Shown piece by piece: positions 7,481 to 14,689 of a DNA stretch of 23,376 nucleotides; the stretch's first letter is position 1, and the number at the start of each line of letters is the position of its first letter. A model generated the notes under the pieces. The model was given only the letters and a program-made list of their open reading frames with translations, ran no database searches and was not told where the DNA came from. Source of the stretch: an uncultured Bacilli bacterium (GTDB lineage: Bacteria; Bacillota_I; Bacilli_A; RF39; UBA660); contig CAKOXL010000020.1 of assembly GCA_934130105.1 (NCBI GenBank), positions 1 through 23,376 on the forward strand. Reading direction: 5' to 3'. The position numbers and the translations under genes were made by a program.

Positions 7481-8740
7481 ATGAAAAGTACTTTAATGGT
7501 AAATAATGAATATGATGTTACGATATTAAAACAGGATAATTTTGGTTTGGGTGTTGCCAAGGTAGAAAATGTGGTTGTTTTTGTTTCTAATGGAATTTGT
7601 GGTGATGTTTGTAGAATTAAGATTACAGCTTTAAAAAAGAATTTTGCTTATGGTGTAATTGTAAAAATGATTAATCCTTCTAGTTTTAGAGTTATTCCTA
7701 AATGCCCTTATTATGAAGCATGTGGTGGATGTCATATCATGCATGAAAATAGAATGATGCAATTAAAATTTAAAGAAGAAAAGGTTAGGGAACTCTTAGT
7801 TAGGTTTACAGGTCGTAGTGATATCAAATTTTATCCTATTATTGGTGGTGATGATTTTTATTATCGTAATAAAGTTATTTTTCATGGTAACGGTTCTAAA
7901 CTTGGATTTTATAAAAATAAAAGTAATGAGTTAGTAGAAATCAATGAATGCATGATTGTAGATAAAGATTTAAATAGGATTTATCAAAATATTTCTGATT
8001 TTATAAAAACAAATAGTGATAATAGTATTGAAGAAGTTTTACTAAGAAAATCGTCTTTAGGTAAGTATTTGGCTTCAATTAAGGGAAATGTTGATAGTAA
8101 AAAAATAGTTTCTAATCTGGAAATGGTAGATACAATTTTTATTAATGATATTTTAATTAAAGGAAAAGAATATATAGAAGAAGAGATAGATAAAGTTAAA
8201 TTTAGGATTTTTAAGTCGTCATTTTTTCAAGTTAATTATGATATGATGCTAAAATTATATGGCTTAGTAGTAGATTTTTATAAAAATAATAAGCATCATA
8301 ATGTTTTAGATTTATATTGTGGAACTGGTACTATTGGAATGCTTGTTTCTAGATATGTTGATAGTGTGGTTGGAGTTGAAGTTGAACCCTCATCAATTGT
8401 AGCTGCTAATATAGCTAGCAAGATTAATAATATTTCAAATATCACATTTTTAGAGGGAAAAGTAGAAGATAAGATAGATTTATTTACTAATATAGATTCT
8501 ATTATTGTTGATCCACCCAGAAGTGGTTTGGATATTCATACTGTTAAATCTATTTTAAAAATAAATCCAGACACTATTGTTTATATATCGTGTGATCCAG
8601 TAACACTTAGCAGAGATTTAAAATTATTATTGGATGATTATAATATTTTGGAAGTTCATCCTGTTGACATGTTTCCTAATACTTATCATGTGGAAACGGT
8701 TTGTGTGATGGAAAAGATAAAAAGTGTTAAAGAAAATTAA
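7481..8740 (+). CDS. RlmCD/RlmD-type 23S rRNA (uracil-C5) methyltransferase
   Basis: S-adenosylmethionine-dependent RNA m5U methyltransferase of the TrmA/RlmD family; in Bacillus the homologue RlmCD modifies U747 and U1939 of 23S rRNA. The 419-residue protein has an N-terminal TRAM RNA-binding domain (about residues 5-62), a four-cysteine iron-sulfur site at Cys75, Cys81, Cys84 and Cys157, the SAM motif LDLYCGTGTIGM, the substrate motif VDPPRSG and the catalytic motif YISCDPVTLSRDL with Cys371 as nucleophile. The start is the ATG at 7481 after AGAGAGTGA; a GTG at 7472 is in frame but lies inside that site. Which uracil it targets cannot be decided from sequence alone. Confidence 0.92.
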   Translation: MKSTLMVNNEYDVTILKQDNFGLGVAKVENVVVFVSNGICGDVCRIKITALKKNFAYGVIVKMINPSSFRVIPKCPYYEACGGCHIMHENRMMQLKFKEEKVRELLVRFTGRSDIKFYPIIGGDDFYYRNKVIFHGNGSKLGFYKNKSNELVEINECMIVDKDLNRIYQNISDFIKTNSDNSIEEVLLRKSSLGKYLASIKGNVDSKKIVSNLEMVDTIFINDILIKGKEYIEEEIDKVKFRIFKSSFFQVNYDMMLKLYGLVVDFYKNNKHHNVLDLYCGTGTIGMLVSRYVDSVVGVEVEPSSIVAANIASKINNISNITFLEGKVEDKIDLFTNIDSIIVDPPRSGLDIHTVKSILKINPDTIVYISCDPVTLSRDLKLLLDDYNILEVHPVDMFPNTYHVETVCVMEKIKSVKEN

Positions 8741-8873
8741 AAGTATATATAAAAAAATATAAATATGAAAAAATTGATATTATTATCTTTCGATTCTAAT
8801 ATTTATATCATAAAATTTAATTTAGACGTATAAGTATCTTCTTTTAGGGTTGTTTGATTACTTACATTGTATT

Positions 8874-8897
8874 AAGATATAAACTTATATGTCTTTT
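8874..8897 (+). terminator. Weak candidate terminator after the methyltransferase
   Basis: AAGATATA (8874-8881), a six-base loop, then TATGTCTT (8888-8895), an eight-base stem with one G-T pair, followed by TT. The stem is AT-rich and the T run is short, so this is a weak candidate. The rest of the 227-base convergent gap shows no gene. Confidence 0.3.
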
Positions 8898-8903
8898 ATT
8901 ATG

Positions 8904-8941
8904 AAAAAAGTGTATATAACATTTACGTATTATATGCACTT
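8904..8941 (-). terminator. Rho-independent terminator of the nucleosidase gene
   Basis: On the minus strand a 12-bp stem (8941-8930 with 8919-8908, one G-T pair) closes a ten-base loop and is followed by six T residues (8909-8904, partly in the stem). It lies just beyond the stop of the MTA/SAH nucleosidase gene at 8968. Confidence 0.65.
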
Positions 8942-8967
8942 ATATTACACTATTATATTTTTTTTAA

Positions 8968-9627
8968 TTACTTTATTTTTTCTATTAGTTTATAAGTAAT
9001 TTCAGCTGCTATTTTTGCTGCTTTTTCTTCTTCTTCATCAACACCATCAGCAAAATCAGAAATGGAACGAATTATTATAAACGGTATATTATTTTTTCTG
9101 GCTGTATGAGCTATACTTGCACTTTCCATATCAACAGTGATACAACCTGTTTCATTATAAATTCTATTTCTTTCAATATCGTTTGTTACAAAACAATCTC
9201 CACTAGCAATACCACCAATTTTATATGGAAGTTTATTTTCTTCTAATATATTTTTAACAAGATTAAATAAATACTCATCAACTTTGATTTTACCATTATC
9301 AGGTACATATTCTTCCATAATTCTAGTTGGCTTAAAATCATGATAAGTAGCATAATTTACTAAAATAGTATCAAGTATATTACAGTTTTTATCTAAACTA
9401 CCACTGCAACCTGAATTGATTATATAATCTGGTTTATAATTATCTATTAAATATTGAGTTAAAATGGCAGCGTTTACTTTACCAACACCAGCTAAACATA
9501 AAATTATATTTTTATTTTGATACTTACCAACATAAATACCTGCTTTATCATCCGTTTTTCTTAAATTTAATATTTCCTTATATTTTATAATTTCTTTTTC
9601 CATTGCACAAATAATACCTATTGTCAT
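8968..9627 (-). CDS. mtnN: MTA/SAH nucleosidase
   Basis: Hydrolyses 5'-methylthioadenosine and S-adenosylhomocysteine, recycling the by-products of SAM-dependent reactions and of polyamine or autoinducer-2 pathways. The 219-residue protein opens IGIICAMEKE with the conserved Glu12, then GVGKVNAA (residues 47-54), SGCSGSL, ASGDCF, VDMESASIAH with the ribose-binding Glu168, and SISDFAD with catalytic Asp191. AGAGGTGA precedes the start at normal spacing. Monocistronic: it has its own extended -10 promoter and its own terminator. Confidence 0.93.
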   Translation of the reverse strand: MTIGIICAMEKEIIKYKEILNLRKTDDKAGIYVGKYQNKNIILCLAGVGKVNAAILTQYLIDNYKPDYIINSGCSGSLDKNCNILDTILVNYATYHDFKPTRIMEEYVPDNGKIKVDEYLFNLVKNILEENKLPYKIGGIASGDCFVTNDIERNRIYNETGCITVDMESASIAHTARKNNIPFIIIRSISDFADGVDEEEEKAAKIAAEITYKLIEKIK

Positions 9628-9644
9628 AATGTCACCTCTTAATT

Positions 9645-9653
9645 ATTATACCA
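9645..9653 (-). promoter_or_regulatory. Extended -10 promoter of the nucleosidase gene
   Basis: On the minus strand TGG-TATAAT (TATAAT is 9650-9645). No convincing -35 is present. It stands back to back with the cyclophilin promoter at 9671-9699. Confidence 0.6.
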
Positions 9654-9670
9654 AAAAACGTTTAGTGTTG

Positions 9671-9699
9671 TTGAGTTTTAAATAAAAATAATTTATAAT
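9671..9699 (+). promoter_or_regulatory. Sigma-A promoter of the cyclophilin gene
   Basis: TTGAGT (9671-9676), 17 bases, TATAAT (9694-9699). A near-consensus vegetative promoter located about 20 bases before the start codon. Confidence 0.7.
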
Positions 9700-9719
9700 A
9701 ATTAAATGGAGGATTTGTT

Positions 9720-10346
9720 ATGAAATTTAATAAAAATTTTATTTTTGCAGTTTGTATCATTCTAGTATTACTTTTTATTTTAATTCTTAATAATTTAATT
9801 AATAAGAAAAATGATATTTCAAAAACAGATGATTTGCTATCTGGAAAGCATTATGTAGAAATGAAAGTAAAAAATTATGGCACTATTACATTAGAACTTG
9901 ATGCTGATACCGCACCAATTACGGTTACTAATTTTATTAATTTGGTAAATAGTAAATTTTATGATGGATTAACTTTTCATAGAATTATTGATGGTTTTAT
10001 GATACAGGGTGGTGATCCTAATGGTGATGGTACTGGTGGATCTTCTAAAAAAATAAAGGGTGAATTTTCAGCTAATGGTATTACTAATAATATTCATCAT
10101 GAAAGAGGAGTAATATCAATGGCAAGAAATAGTTATTCTTATGATTCAGCTTCTAGTCAGTTTTTTATCATGCATGCTGATAATAGCGAATTGGATGGAT
10201 TATATGCAGCATTTGGTAAGGTTATAAGTGGTATGGATGTTGTTGATAAGATAGCTAAAGTAAAAGTAGAAGATGATAATGGAACAGTTAAGAGTGATAA
10301 TCAACCCGTAATAGAGAGTATAAGGGTAATAACAGATGTGGAATAA
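9720..10346 (+). CDS. Membrane-anchored cyclophilin-type peptidyl-prolyl isomerase
   Basis: Catalyses cis-trans isomerisation of peptidyl-proline bonds. The 208-residue protein has an uncleaved N-terminal membrane anchor (about residues 7-27) and a cyclophilin domain from about residue 45: APITVTNFINLV, FHRIIDGFMIQGGDPNGDGTGG with the active-site Arg, SMARN, ASSQFFI and LDGLYAAFGKV are all conserved. The cysteine in the anchor (FAVC) is followed by hydrophobic residues and does not look like a lipobox, so I read the N-terminus as a membrane anchor, placing the isomerase outside the membrane, where it may help fold exported proteins. GGAGG precedes the start. The RluA-type gene follows after 21 bases, probably in the same operon. 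Confidence 0.92.
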   Translation: MKFNKNFIFAVCIILVLLFILILNNLINKKNDISKTDDLLSGKHYVEMKVKNYGTITLELDADTAPITVTNFINLVNSKFYDGLTFHRIIDGFMIQGGDPNGDGTGGSSKKIKGEFSANGITNNIHHERGVISMARNSYSYDSASSQFFIMHADNSELDGLYAAFGKVISGMDVVDKIAKVKVEDDNGTVKSDNQPVIESIRVITDVE

Positions 10347-10367
10347 TATAAGAAAGGGTGTAATAAT

Positions 10368-11198
10368 ATGAAGCTAATAGTTAAGTATGAAGATGATTTA
10401 ATTAACTATTTAATTAGTAATACTGACTATACTAAAAGTAAAATAAAGAGTTTATTAAAATATAAATGTATTACTATAAATAATAAAGTTCCTTTGGATT
10501 ATAAGGTTAATTTAAAAAAGGGACAAGTAGTTGATATTTCTAAAGAGAAAAAGGATACTAAAATAGGTAACATTGATATCGTATATGAAGATGATGATTA
10601 TTTAGTAGTTAATAAACCTAGTGGCATGTTAACGGTTTCTACCGAAAAGGAAAAGAATAGGACACTTTATCATTTAGTTCGCGAATATATCCATAATAAA
10701 AATAAACATAGTAAGATATTTATTGTTCATAGACTTGATCGTGAAACTAGTGGACTTGTTTTATTCTGTAAAGATGAAAATTTAAGAGATAAAATACAAG
10801 AAAATTGGGATCAGGTTGCGTTAAGAAGAGAGTATACTTGCGTTGTTGTTGGTATCATGGAGAAAAAGAAAGATAGACTAGTTTCTTATTTAAAAGAAAA
10901 TAAAGCTAATTTAGTATATGTAAGTAATACTGGTAAAATGGCGATTACTAATTATGAAGTTATAAAGGAAAATAATAATAGCTTACTTAGGGTATTAATA
11001 GAAACGGGTAGAAAAAATCAGATTAGAGTTCAATTAAATGAAATAAATCATCCCATTATTGGCGATAAAAAATATGGTAATATAAAAGGAAAAAGACTAT
11101 TATTGTGTGCTAATCGTTTAGATATTAGAAATTTAAAGACTAATAAGATTTTATCTTTTGAAATTAATATTCCACGTGAATTTATGAGAAATTTATAG
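10368..11198 (+). CDS. RluA-family RNA pseudouridine synthase
   Basis: Converts uridine to pseudouridine in rRNA or tRNA. The 276-residue protein has an N-terminal S4-like RNA-binding region (about residues 1-60, with KSKIKSLLKYKCITINNK), the RluA fold starting DDYLVVNKPSGMLTV, the catalytic motif HRLDRETSG with Asp124, REYTCVVVG, ETGRKNQIRVQL and HPIIGDKKYG. AAAGGGTG precedes the start. It closely follows the cyclophilin gene. The family has several specificities (RluC, RluD, YlyB, YhcT types) that I cannot separate here. Confidence 0.92.
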   Translation: MKLIVKYEDDLINYLISNTDYTKSKIKSLLKYKCITINNKVPLDYKVNLKKGQVVDISKEKKDTKIGNIDIVYEDDDYLVVNKPSGMLTVSTEKEKNRTLYHLVREYIHNKNKHSKIFIVHRLDRETSGLVLFCKDENLRDKIQENWDQVALRREYTCVVVGIMEKKKDRLVSYLKENKANLVYVSNTGKMAITNYEVIKENNNSLLRVLIETGRKNQIRVQLNEINHPIIGDKKYGNIKGKRLLLCANRLDIRNLKTNKILSFEINIPREFMRNL

Positions 11199-11199
11199 C

Positions 11200-11228
11200 T
11201 TAACAAAATATAAAAAGAGAGTTATAAT
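11200..11228 (+). promoter_or_regulatory. Sigma-A promoter upstream of the DUF308 gene
   Basis: TTAACA (11200-11205), 17 bases, TATAAT (11223-11228), one mismatch from consensus overall. It sits directly after the stop of the pseudouridine synthase gene, and the next gene starts 26 bases downstream. Confidence 0.7.
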
Positions 11229-11254
11229 TTGTATATGATATTTGGAGGTAAAAA

Positions 11255-11851
11255 ATGATGGAAGATATAAAAAAAGGAATGAATCAAATTTTTAATGCAT
11301 CAATTGTGACATCAGTTGTTATATTAGTGTTTGGTATATTTTTATTTATTCAGCCTGATGTAATTATTCATATGATTTCAATTGTTTTAGGAGGAATTAT
11401 TTTAATACCAGGTATTACGGCATTAATTGATTATGTTAAAAATAAGTATCAACCAAGTTTAATAACTGGTGTTGTTACAATTATTATTGGAATGATATTA
11501 ATCGTTAATACTAAGCTTGTAGCTAGTATATTACCTTTTATTTTAGGAATATATTTTATAGTTAATGGTATTAACCGCATTCAATATGCTCTTGAATTAA
11601 AAAGACAAAGTGTTAATTATGTAGTATCACTTATTTTTTCTATTTTAATTATTATTTGTGGTATTTTATTTATCGTTAATCCGTTTGGTGGAGCATTAGT
11701 TATTACTAAAGTTATGGGTATTTTTATGATTTTATATTCAGTACTTGATTTAACTAATTCTATTATTATAAAAAAGGAAATTAATGCTTATAAAAGAGCA
11801 CATGATGAAATGAAACATGCTGTTATTGAAGTAGATGTTGAAGATGAGTAG
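11255..11851 (+). CDS. DUF308 (HdeD-like) six-pass membrane protein
   Basis: The 198-residue protein has about six membrane segments arranged as three hairpins, each repeating a pattern like VILVFGIFLFIQPDVIIHMISIVLGGIILIPGI. This triple repeat with proline or asparagine between helices is typical of the HdeD/DUF308 family, whose members have been linked to acid resistance in enterobacteria but have no established role in Bacillota. The C-terminal tail is charged and acidic. GGAGG at 11244-11248 fits the ATG at 11255; ATG 11258 directly follows. It overlaps the next small gene by eight bases. Confidence 0.8.
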   Translation: MMEDIKKGMNQIFNASIVTSVVILVFGIFLFIQPDVIIHMISIVLGGIILIPGITALIDYVKNKYQPSLITGVVTIIIGMILIVNTKLVASILPFILGIYFIVNGINRIQYALELKRQSVNYVVSLIFSILIIICGILFIVNPFGGALVITKVMGIFMILYSVLDLTNSIIIKKEINAYKRAHDEMKHAVIEVDVEDE

Positions 11852-12044
11852 TAATGATAAGAAAGTAAATATTTTTAAAGCAAGAAAAGTGTTAAGAATT
11901 TTAATTATCATTTTTGGACTTGCTACATTAATATTAGCTATTTATTCATTAGTAAAAAAAACAACTCCTTTATATGCTTTACTAAGCTTTATTATAGAAG
12001 TTGTTTTATCAAAAATTAGAAATAAGCTAGATTTTAGTAGGTAA
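11844..12044 (+). CDS. Small two-pass membrane protein, unknown function
   Basis: I do not recognise this 66-residue protein. It starts with a basic tail, then a strong hydrophobic segment (about residues 18-37, LRILIIIFGLATLILAIYSL), a short loop with KKTTPLY, and a second hydrophobic stretch (ALLSFIIEVVLS), ending in a basic tail. The ATG at 11844 overlaps the end of the DUF308 gene as ATGAGTAG, suggesting translational coupling; an in-frame ATG at 11835 is possible. The final 18 bases overlap the convergent radical SAM gene. Confidence 0.65.
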   Translation: MSSNDKKVNIFKARKVLRILIIIFGLATLILAIYSLVKKTTPLYALLSFIIEVVLSKIRNKLDFSR

Positions 12045-12935
12045 GTCTTGATTGGTAAAATCAGGAATGAAACTTTCACTAGCTGTATCGCCTTCTTGAA
12101 TGAAGGCTTTTTTTATTCCAATATCAAGTGCATAATTGATAATTTCATCGTAGTCGTTTTCTTCAATTTTATTGTTTAATTCTTTATATTCATTAAATAT
12201 CTTAGTTGGAGTATATTGATTCATTATACTTATATATACATTATTTTTATATTGCTTATAAAGATAGTGTATTATTTTTTTACTATCACTTTTTAAGGAT
12301 GGCATCATTAAGTGTCTTACAATTATTCCCTTAGTCATAATACCATTTTTATCGAATTGCGGTGTTCCAACTTGCTTAAACATTTCATCTATGGCAGAGG
12401 TTGCTACCTCAAAATAATTGGGTGCATTTGAATATTTTATGGCATATTCATCATTATAATATTTTAAATCGGGTAAATAAATATCGATTAATCCAGCAAG
12501 CATTTTAATGGTTTCTACCTTTTCATAGCTACTAGTATTGTAGATGATAGGTATCTTTAATCCTTTTTTCTTTGCTAACTTTAAACCGGGTATAATTAGT
12601 GGAACAAAATGTGTTGGTGTTACTAGATTAATATTGTGTGCACCTTGTTTTTGTAAATTTAAGCAAATATTGGCAAATTCTGTTATTGATACCTTTTGTC
12701 CAACTTGTTTAGTACTTATTTCACTATTTTGACAAAATATACACTTTAGGTTACAACCTGTAAAAAAAATAGTACCACTGCCATTATTTCCAGATAGACA
12801 TGGTTCTTCCCACATATGCAGGCTGGCTCTTGCAATTGTAATGGTACTATCCATTTTACAAAAGCCTGTTGTTTTATAACGATTTATTTTGCATTCTCTC
12901 GGACACAAATTACAGCATTTTAAAATATCTTTCAT
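12027..12935 (-). CDS. PflX-type radical SAM protein (COG1313-like)
   Basis: A radical SAM protein similar to pyruvate formate-lyase activating enzymes but of the separate PflX group of unproven function. The 302-residue protein has an N-terminal cysteine cluster, C8-N-L-C11-P-R-E-C15, followed by GFC and then the radical SAM cluster C61-N-L-K-C65-I-F-C68 that ligates the catalytic 4Fe-4S site, with YNTSSYE and DIYLPDLKYY further on. The start at 12935 is chosen because the extended -10 at 12951-12959 predicts a transcript start near 12944; ATG 12941 would be almost leaderless. The Shine-Dalgarno is weak (GTGAT). No formate-lyase or other glycyl radical enzyme lies nearby. The 3' end overlaps the small membrane gene by 18 bases. 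Confidence 0.88.
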   Translation of the reverse strand: MKDILKCCNLCPRECKINRYKTTGFCKMDSTITIARASLHMWEEPCLSGNNGSGTIFFTGCNLKCIFCQNSEISTKQVGQKVSITEFANICLNLQKQGAHNINLVTPTHFVPLIIPGLKLAKKKGLKIPIIYNTSSYEKVETIKMLAGLIDIYLPDLKYYNDEYAIKYSNAPNYFEVATSAIDEMFKQVGTPQFDKNGIMTKGIIVRHLMMPSLKSDSKKIIHYLYKQYKNNVYISIMNQYTPTKIFNEYKELNNKIEENDYDEIINYALDIGIKKAFIQEGDTASESFIPDFTNQDLPTKI

Positions 12936-12950
12936 ATACATCACGCGTTT

Positions 12951-12959
12951 ATTATAACA
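12951..12959 (-). promoter_or_regulatory. Extended -10 promoter of the radical SAM gene
   Basis: On the minus strand TGT-TATAAT (TATAAT is 12956-12951). No good -35. It is divergent from the zinc-ribbon promoter about 30 bases away. Confidence 0.6.
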
Positions 12960-12985
12960 GAAATATGGCATAAAAAATAATTTTC

Positions 12986-13014
12986 TTGCATATTTTATAG
13001 TAATATGTTAACAT
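12986..13014 (+). promoter_or_regulatory. Promoter of the zinc-ribbon gene
   Basis: TTGCAT (12986-12991), 17 bases, TAACAT (13009-13014) with TG at 13006-13007. The predicted transcript starts near 13021, leaving an untranslated leader of roughly 107 bases, long for this window. Confidence 0.5.
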
Positions 13015-13020
13015 TTAGTT

Positions 13021-13121
13021 GTGGTTAACATAGCCACTGGACTATTTCTTTCAAATTTTTCTTTCTTAATTAAAGATATGGAAAAAAGAAAAAACAGATC
13101 CAAGTTTTTTAATTAAGGAGG
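13021..13121 (+). promoter_or_regulatory. Structured leader that can mask the Shine-Dalgarno
   Basis: Three pairings can be read by eye. A short hairpin: GTGGTT (13021-13026) with AGCCAC (13032-13037). A long helix: 13061-13073 (CTTTCTTAATTAA) pairs over 13 bases, two of them G-T, with 13109-13121 (TTAATTAAGGAGG), which contains the whole AAGGAGG ribosome site. A competing helix: TTTTTCTTT (13056-13064) with AAAGAAAAA (13085-13093), which uses part of the same strand and would free the ribosome site. This is the layout of a translational switch or RNA thermometer, but I know no family for it, and AT-rich DNA gives such pairings easily. Confidence 0.4.
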
Positions 13122-13127
13122 TAAATT

Positions 13128-13313
13128 ATGACAGAATACAAAGATAAAACTATCAAATGTGTAGATTGCGGATGTGAATTTGTTTTCACTGCTAGAGATC
13201 AAGAATTCTATCAAGAAAAAGGTTTTACAAATGAACCAAAAAGATGTAAAGCTTGCCGTGATAAGAAAAAAGCAGAAAAAAATAAAAATAATTTTAATAA
13301 CAATAATAATTAA
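13128..13313 (+). CDS. Small zinc-ribbon protein
   Basis: The 61-residue protein is a small zinc-binding domain protein of the type found widely in Clostridia and related Bacillota: KTIKCVDCGCEFVFTARDQEFY, GFTNEPKRCKACRDKKK, that is, two CxxC pairs (C11/C14 and C41/C44) spaced to hold one zinc ion, followed by a lysine-rich stretch and an asparagine tail (NNNNN). The zinc-ribbon core matches a recognised domain; its function is not established. AAGGAGG at 13115-13121 is a strong ribosome site that the leader can mask. It is monocistronic, with its own promoter and a strong terminator. Confidence 0.85.
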   Translation: MTEYKDKTIKCVDCGCEFVFTARDQEFYQEKGFTNEPKRCKACRDKKKAEKNKNNFNNNNN

Positions 13314-13320
13314 TATGGTT

Positions 13321-13347
13321 AAAGATAGAGAAATCTATCTTTTTTTG
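13321..13347 (+). terminator. Rho-independent terminator of the zinc-ribbon gene
   Basis: AAAGATAGA (13321-13329), loop GAAA, TCTATCTTT (13334-13342), then a T run to 13346. A nine-bp perfect stem with a GNRA tetraloop. The 150 or so bases after it up to the next promoter are AT-rich and show nothing I can name. Confidence 0.85.
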
Positions 13348-13499
13348 TTTTTTTATAATATCTTAGCTGAAAGACTTTTAAAATAGTTTAGTAAATGTTA
13401 AATTAAGCTAAATATAGTTCTAATTTTAAAATCAAAAAAGGTAATAAGTAATTTTTATTAATTGTAGCAATTATATTTAAAAAATAATTATTTTTAGTA

Positions 13500-13527
13500 T
13501 TGAAAAAAAATATAGCTTTGATATAAT
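13500..13527 (+). promoter_or_regulatory. Strong promoter of the SipW-type protein gene
   Basis: TTGAAA (13500-13505), 16 bases, TATAAT (13522-13527) with TG at 13519-13520. It combines a good -35, a perfect -10 and an extension, the best promoter in the window. Confidence 0.7.
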
Positions 13528-13574
13528 ATTTATAGGATATGAAGATATCTAAATATTATAGAGGAGGGCAAGCG

Positions 13575-14507
13575 ATGAATAAAAAGTCAACTGGATTATT
13601 ACTTTCAATACTTGGTGTACTTAGTTTAATATTAATTACTACTGGGGTTACATATGCATTCTTTAGTTATGCTAAAGAGGGTACAACTGAAAATACTATT
13701 TCAACTGGTACTATTACTTTTTATTATGATGAATTAGAACAAACAGGTTCATCTATTTCTATTACTGATGCTTTACCAATGAGCGATGATGATGGAAAAA
13801 CTAAGTTAACAGCTACTGGTGAGTATTTTGATTTTAAAGTAACTTCTACCGTTTCTGGAAATGCTAATATTCCTTATATAGTAACAGTTAGAAAAGATTT
13901 AGATGCTTCTACTTTGTCTAATGATGATATTAAAATTTATTTAACTGCATCAGAAACTGGACAAACTGTAGCTGGTACTAACTACACTTTAAAAAGTGAT
14001 AACTCAACTGTTAAGTTGTATAGCGAATTAGCAACACCTAGTAGTGATCAAGTAACTTTACCACAAGGTGTAGATGAGAGAGTAATATTTACTGGAGTTG
14101 TTCCTAATGGAAGCAATTATAGTAGCGATTTTCAATTAAGAATGTGGTTAAAAGGTGAAACTGGAGACCAAGCAGATTATTCTCCATATGAGTTTGTACT
14201 TAAATCAGCTGTTACTGGTTCAACTGCTTTAAATGCAGATGATCTAATTGCTGCTAAAAGCTTTATTACTTCAACTGCTTATTATGCTTTAGACGATCAA
14301 ACAAAAGCTAACTACGAAAGAATAGCATATGTTAATAGTACTACTAGAACATTCTATAGTGTATCTCAAGCAAGCGCATCAGGATTTAGTGCTGGTGACG
14401 GTTATGAAGCTAGTGAACAATTCTATTCATTGAATGGTCAAGCTTTCAAAATCAAAGTTAATGTTTACGCTAATGCTAAAGTAGTAACACAAGCTAACGG
14501 TCAATAA
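13575..14507 (+). CDS. Exported protein with SipW-type signal peptide
   Basis: The 310-residue protein starts MNKKSTGLLLSILGVLSLIL and continues ITTGVTYAFFSYAKEGTTEN, the pattern of SipW-cognate signal peptides found on TasA/CalY-like surface proteins: a long hydrophobic segment, cleavage near VTYA, then TISTGTITFYYD. The remaining protein is polar, rich in Ser, Thr and Ala, has no cysteine, and fits a beta-rich exported domain. The start at 13575 follows GAGGAGGG; an ATG at 13539 adds 12 residues but precedes that site. It has a strong promoter, a strong Shine-Dalgarno and two terminators, so it is likely abundant. No sipW or tasA partner gene is beside it. I cannot say whether it forms fibres; homology to TasA beyond the signal region is not visible to me. 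Confidence 0.8.
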   Translation: MNKKSTGLLLSILGVLSLILITTGVTYAFFSYAKEGTTENTISTGTITFYYDELEQTGSSISITDALPMSDDDGKTKLTATGEYFDFKVTSTVSGNANIPYIVTVRKDLDASTLSNDDIKIYLTASETGQTVAGTNYTLKSDNSTVKLYSELATPSSDQVTLPQGVDERVIFTGVVPNGSNYSSDFQLRMWLKGETGDQADYSPYEFVLKSAVTGSTALNADDLIAAKSFITSTAYYALDDQTKANYERIAYVNSTTRTFYSVSQASASGFSAGDGYEASEQFYSLNGQAFKIKVNVYANAKVVTQANGQ

Positions 14508-14537
14508 AAAAGGTATTTATTAATATCTTTTTTATTT
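14506..14537 (+). terminator. First terminator after the SipW-type gene
   Basis: AAAAAAGGTATT (14506-14517), loop TATT, AATATCTTTTTT (14522-14533), a 12-bp stem with one G-T pair whose T-rich arm provides the run. It begins within the stop codon. Confidence 0.8.
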
Positions 14538-14542
14538 TACAT

Positions 14543-14569
14543 AATCTCTAGATTTTTCTAGAGATTTTT
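14543..14569 (+). terminator. Second terminator after the SipW-type gene
   Basis: AATCTCTAGA (14543-14552), loop TTTT, TCTAGAGATT (14557-14566), then TTT. A ten-bp perfect stem placed six bases after the first terminator, giving a tandem stop. Confidence 0.7.
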
Positions 14570-14657
14570 GTATGTTTTAATTTTTGATAATATTAAAAAC
14601 GATTGTATTTAAAATTTTTAAAATCAATATCTTTATGTAGTCCTTAATAATTTATTT

Positions 14658-14666
14658 TGGTATAAT
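14658..14666 (+). promoter_or_regulatory. Extended -10 promoter of addBA
   Basis: TGG-TATAAT (TATAAT at 14661-14666), no good -35. It lies 24 bases upstream of the addB start. Confidence 0.55.
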
Positions 14667-14689
14667 GTTAATTGAAAGATGTGATAAAA

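Noticed and set aside
8765..8833. A 22-codon open frame in the gap after the methyltransferase
   Set aside because: No Shine-Dalgarno, no promoter and no sequence feature of a real peptide; AT-rich gap DNA.
8741..8967. A small RNA or riboswitch in the convergent gap
   Set aside because: The visible hairpins are explained as terminators; nothing resembles a known riboswitch.
13174..13386. A 70-codon frame overlapping the zinc-ribbon gene
   Set aside because: Out of frame with a gene of clear domain content, and it runs through the terminator.
13575..14507. Naming the SipW-type protein TasA
   Set aside because: Only the signal region fits; I see no clear TasA-specific motif in the mature domain and no sipW or tapA neighbour.
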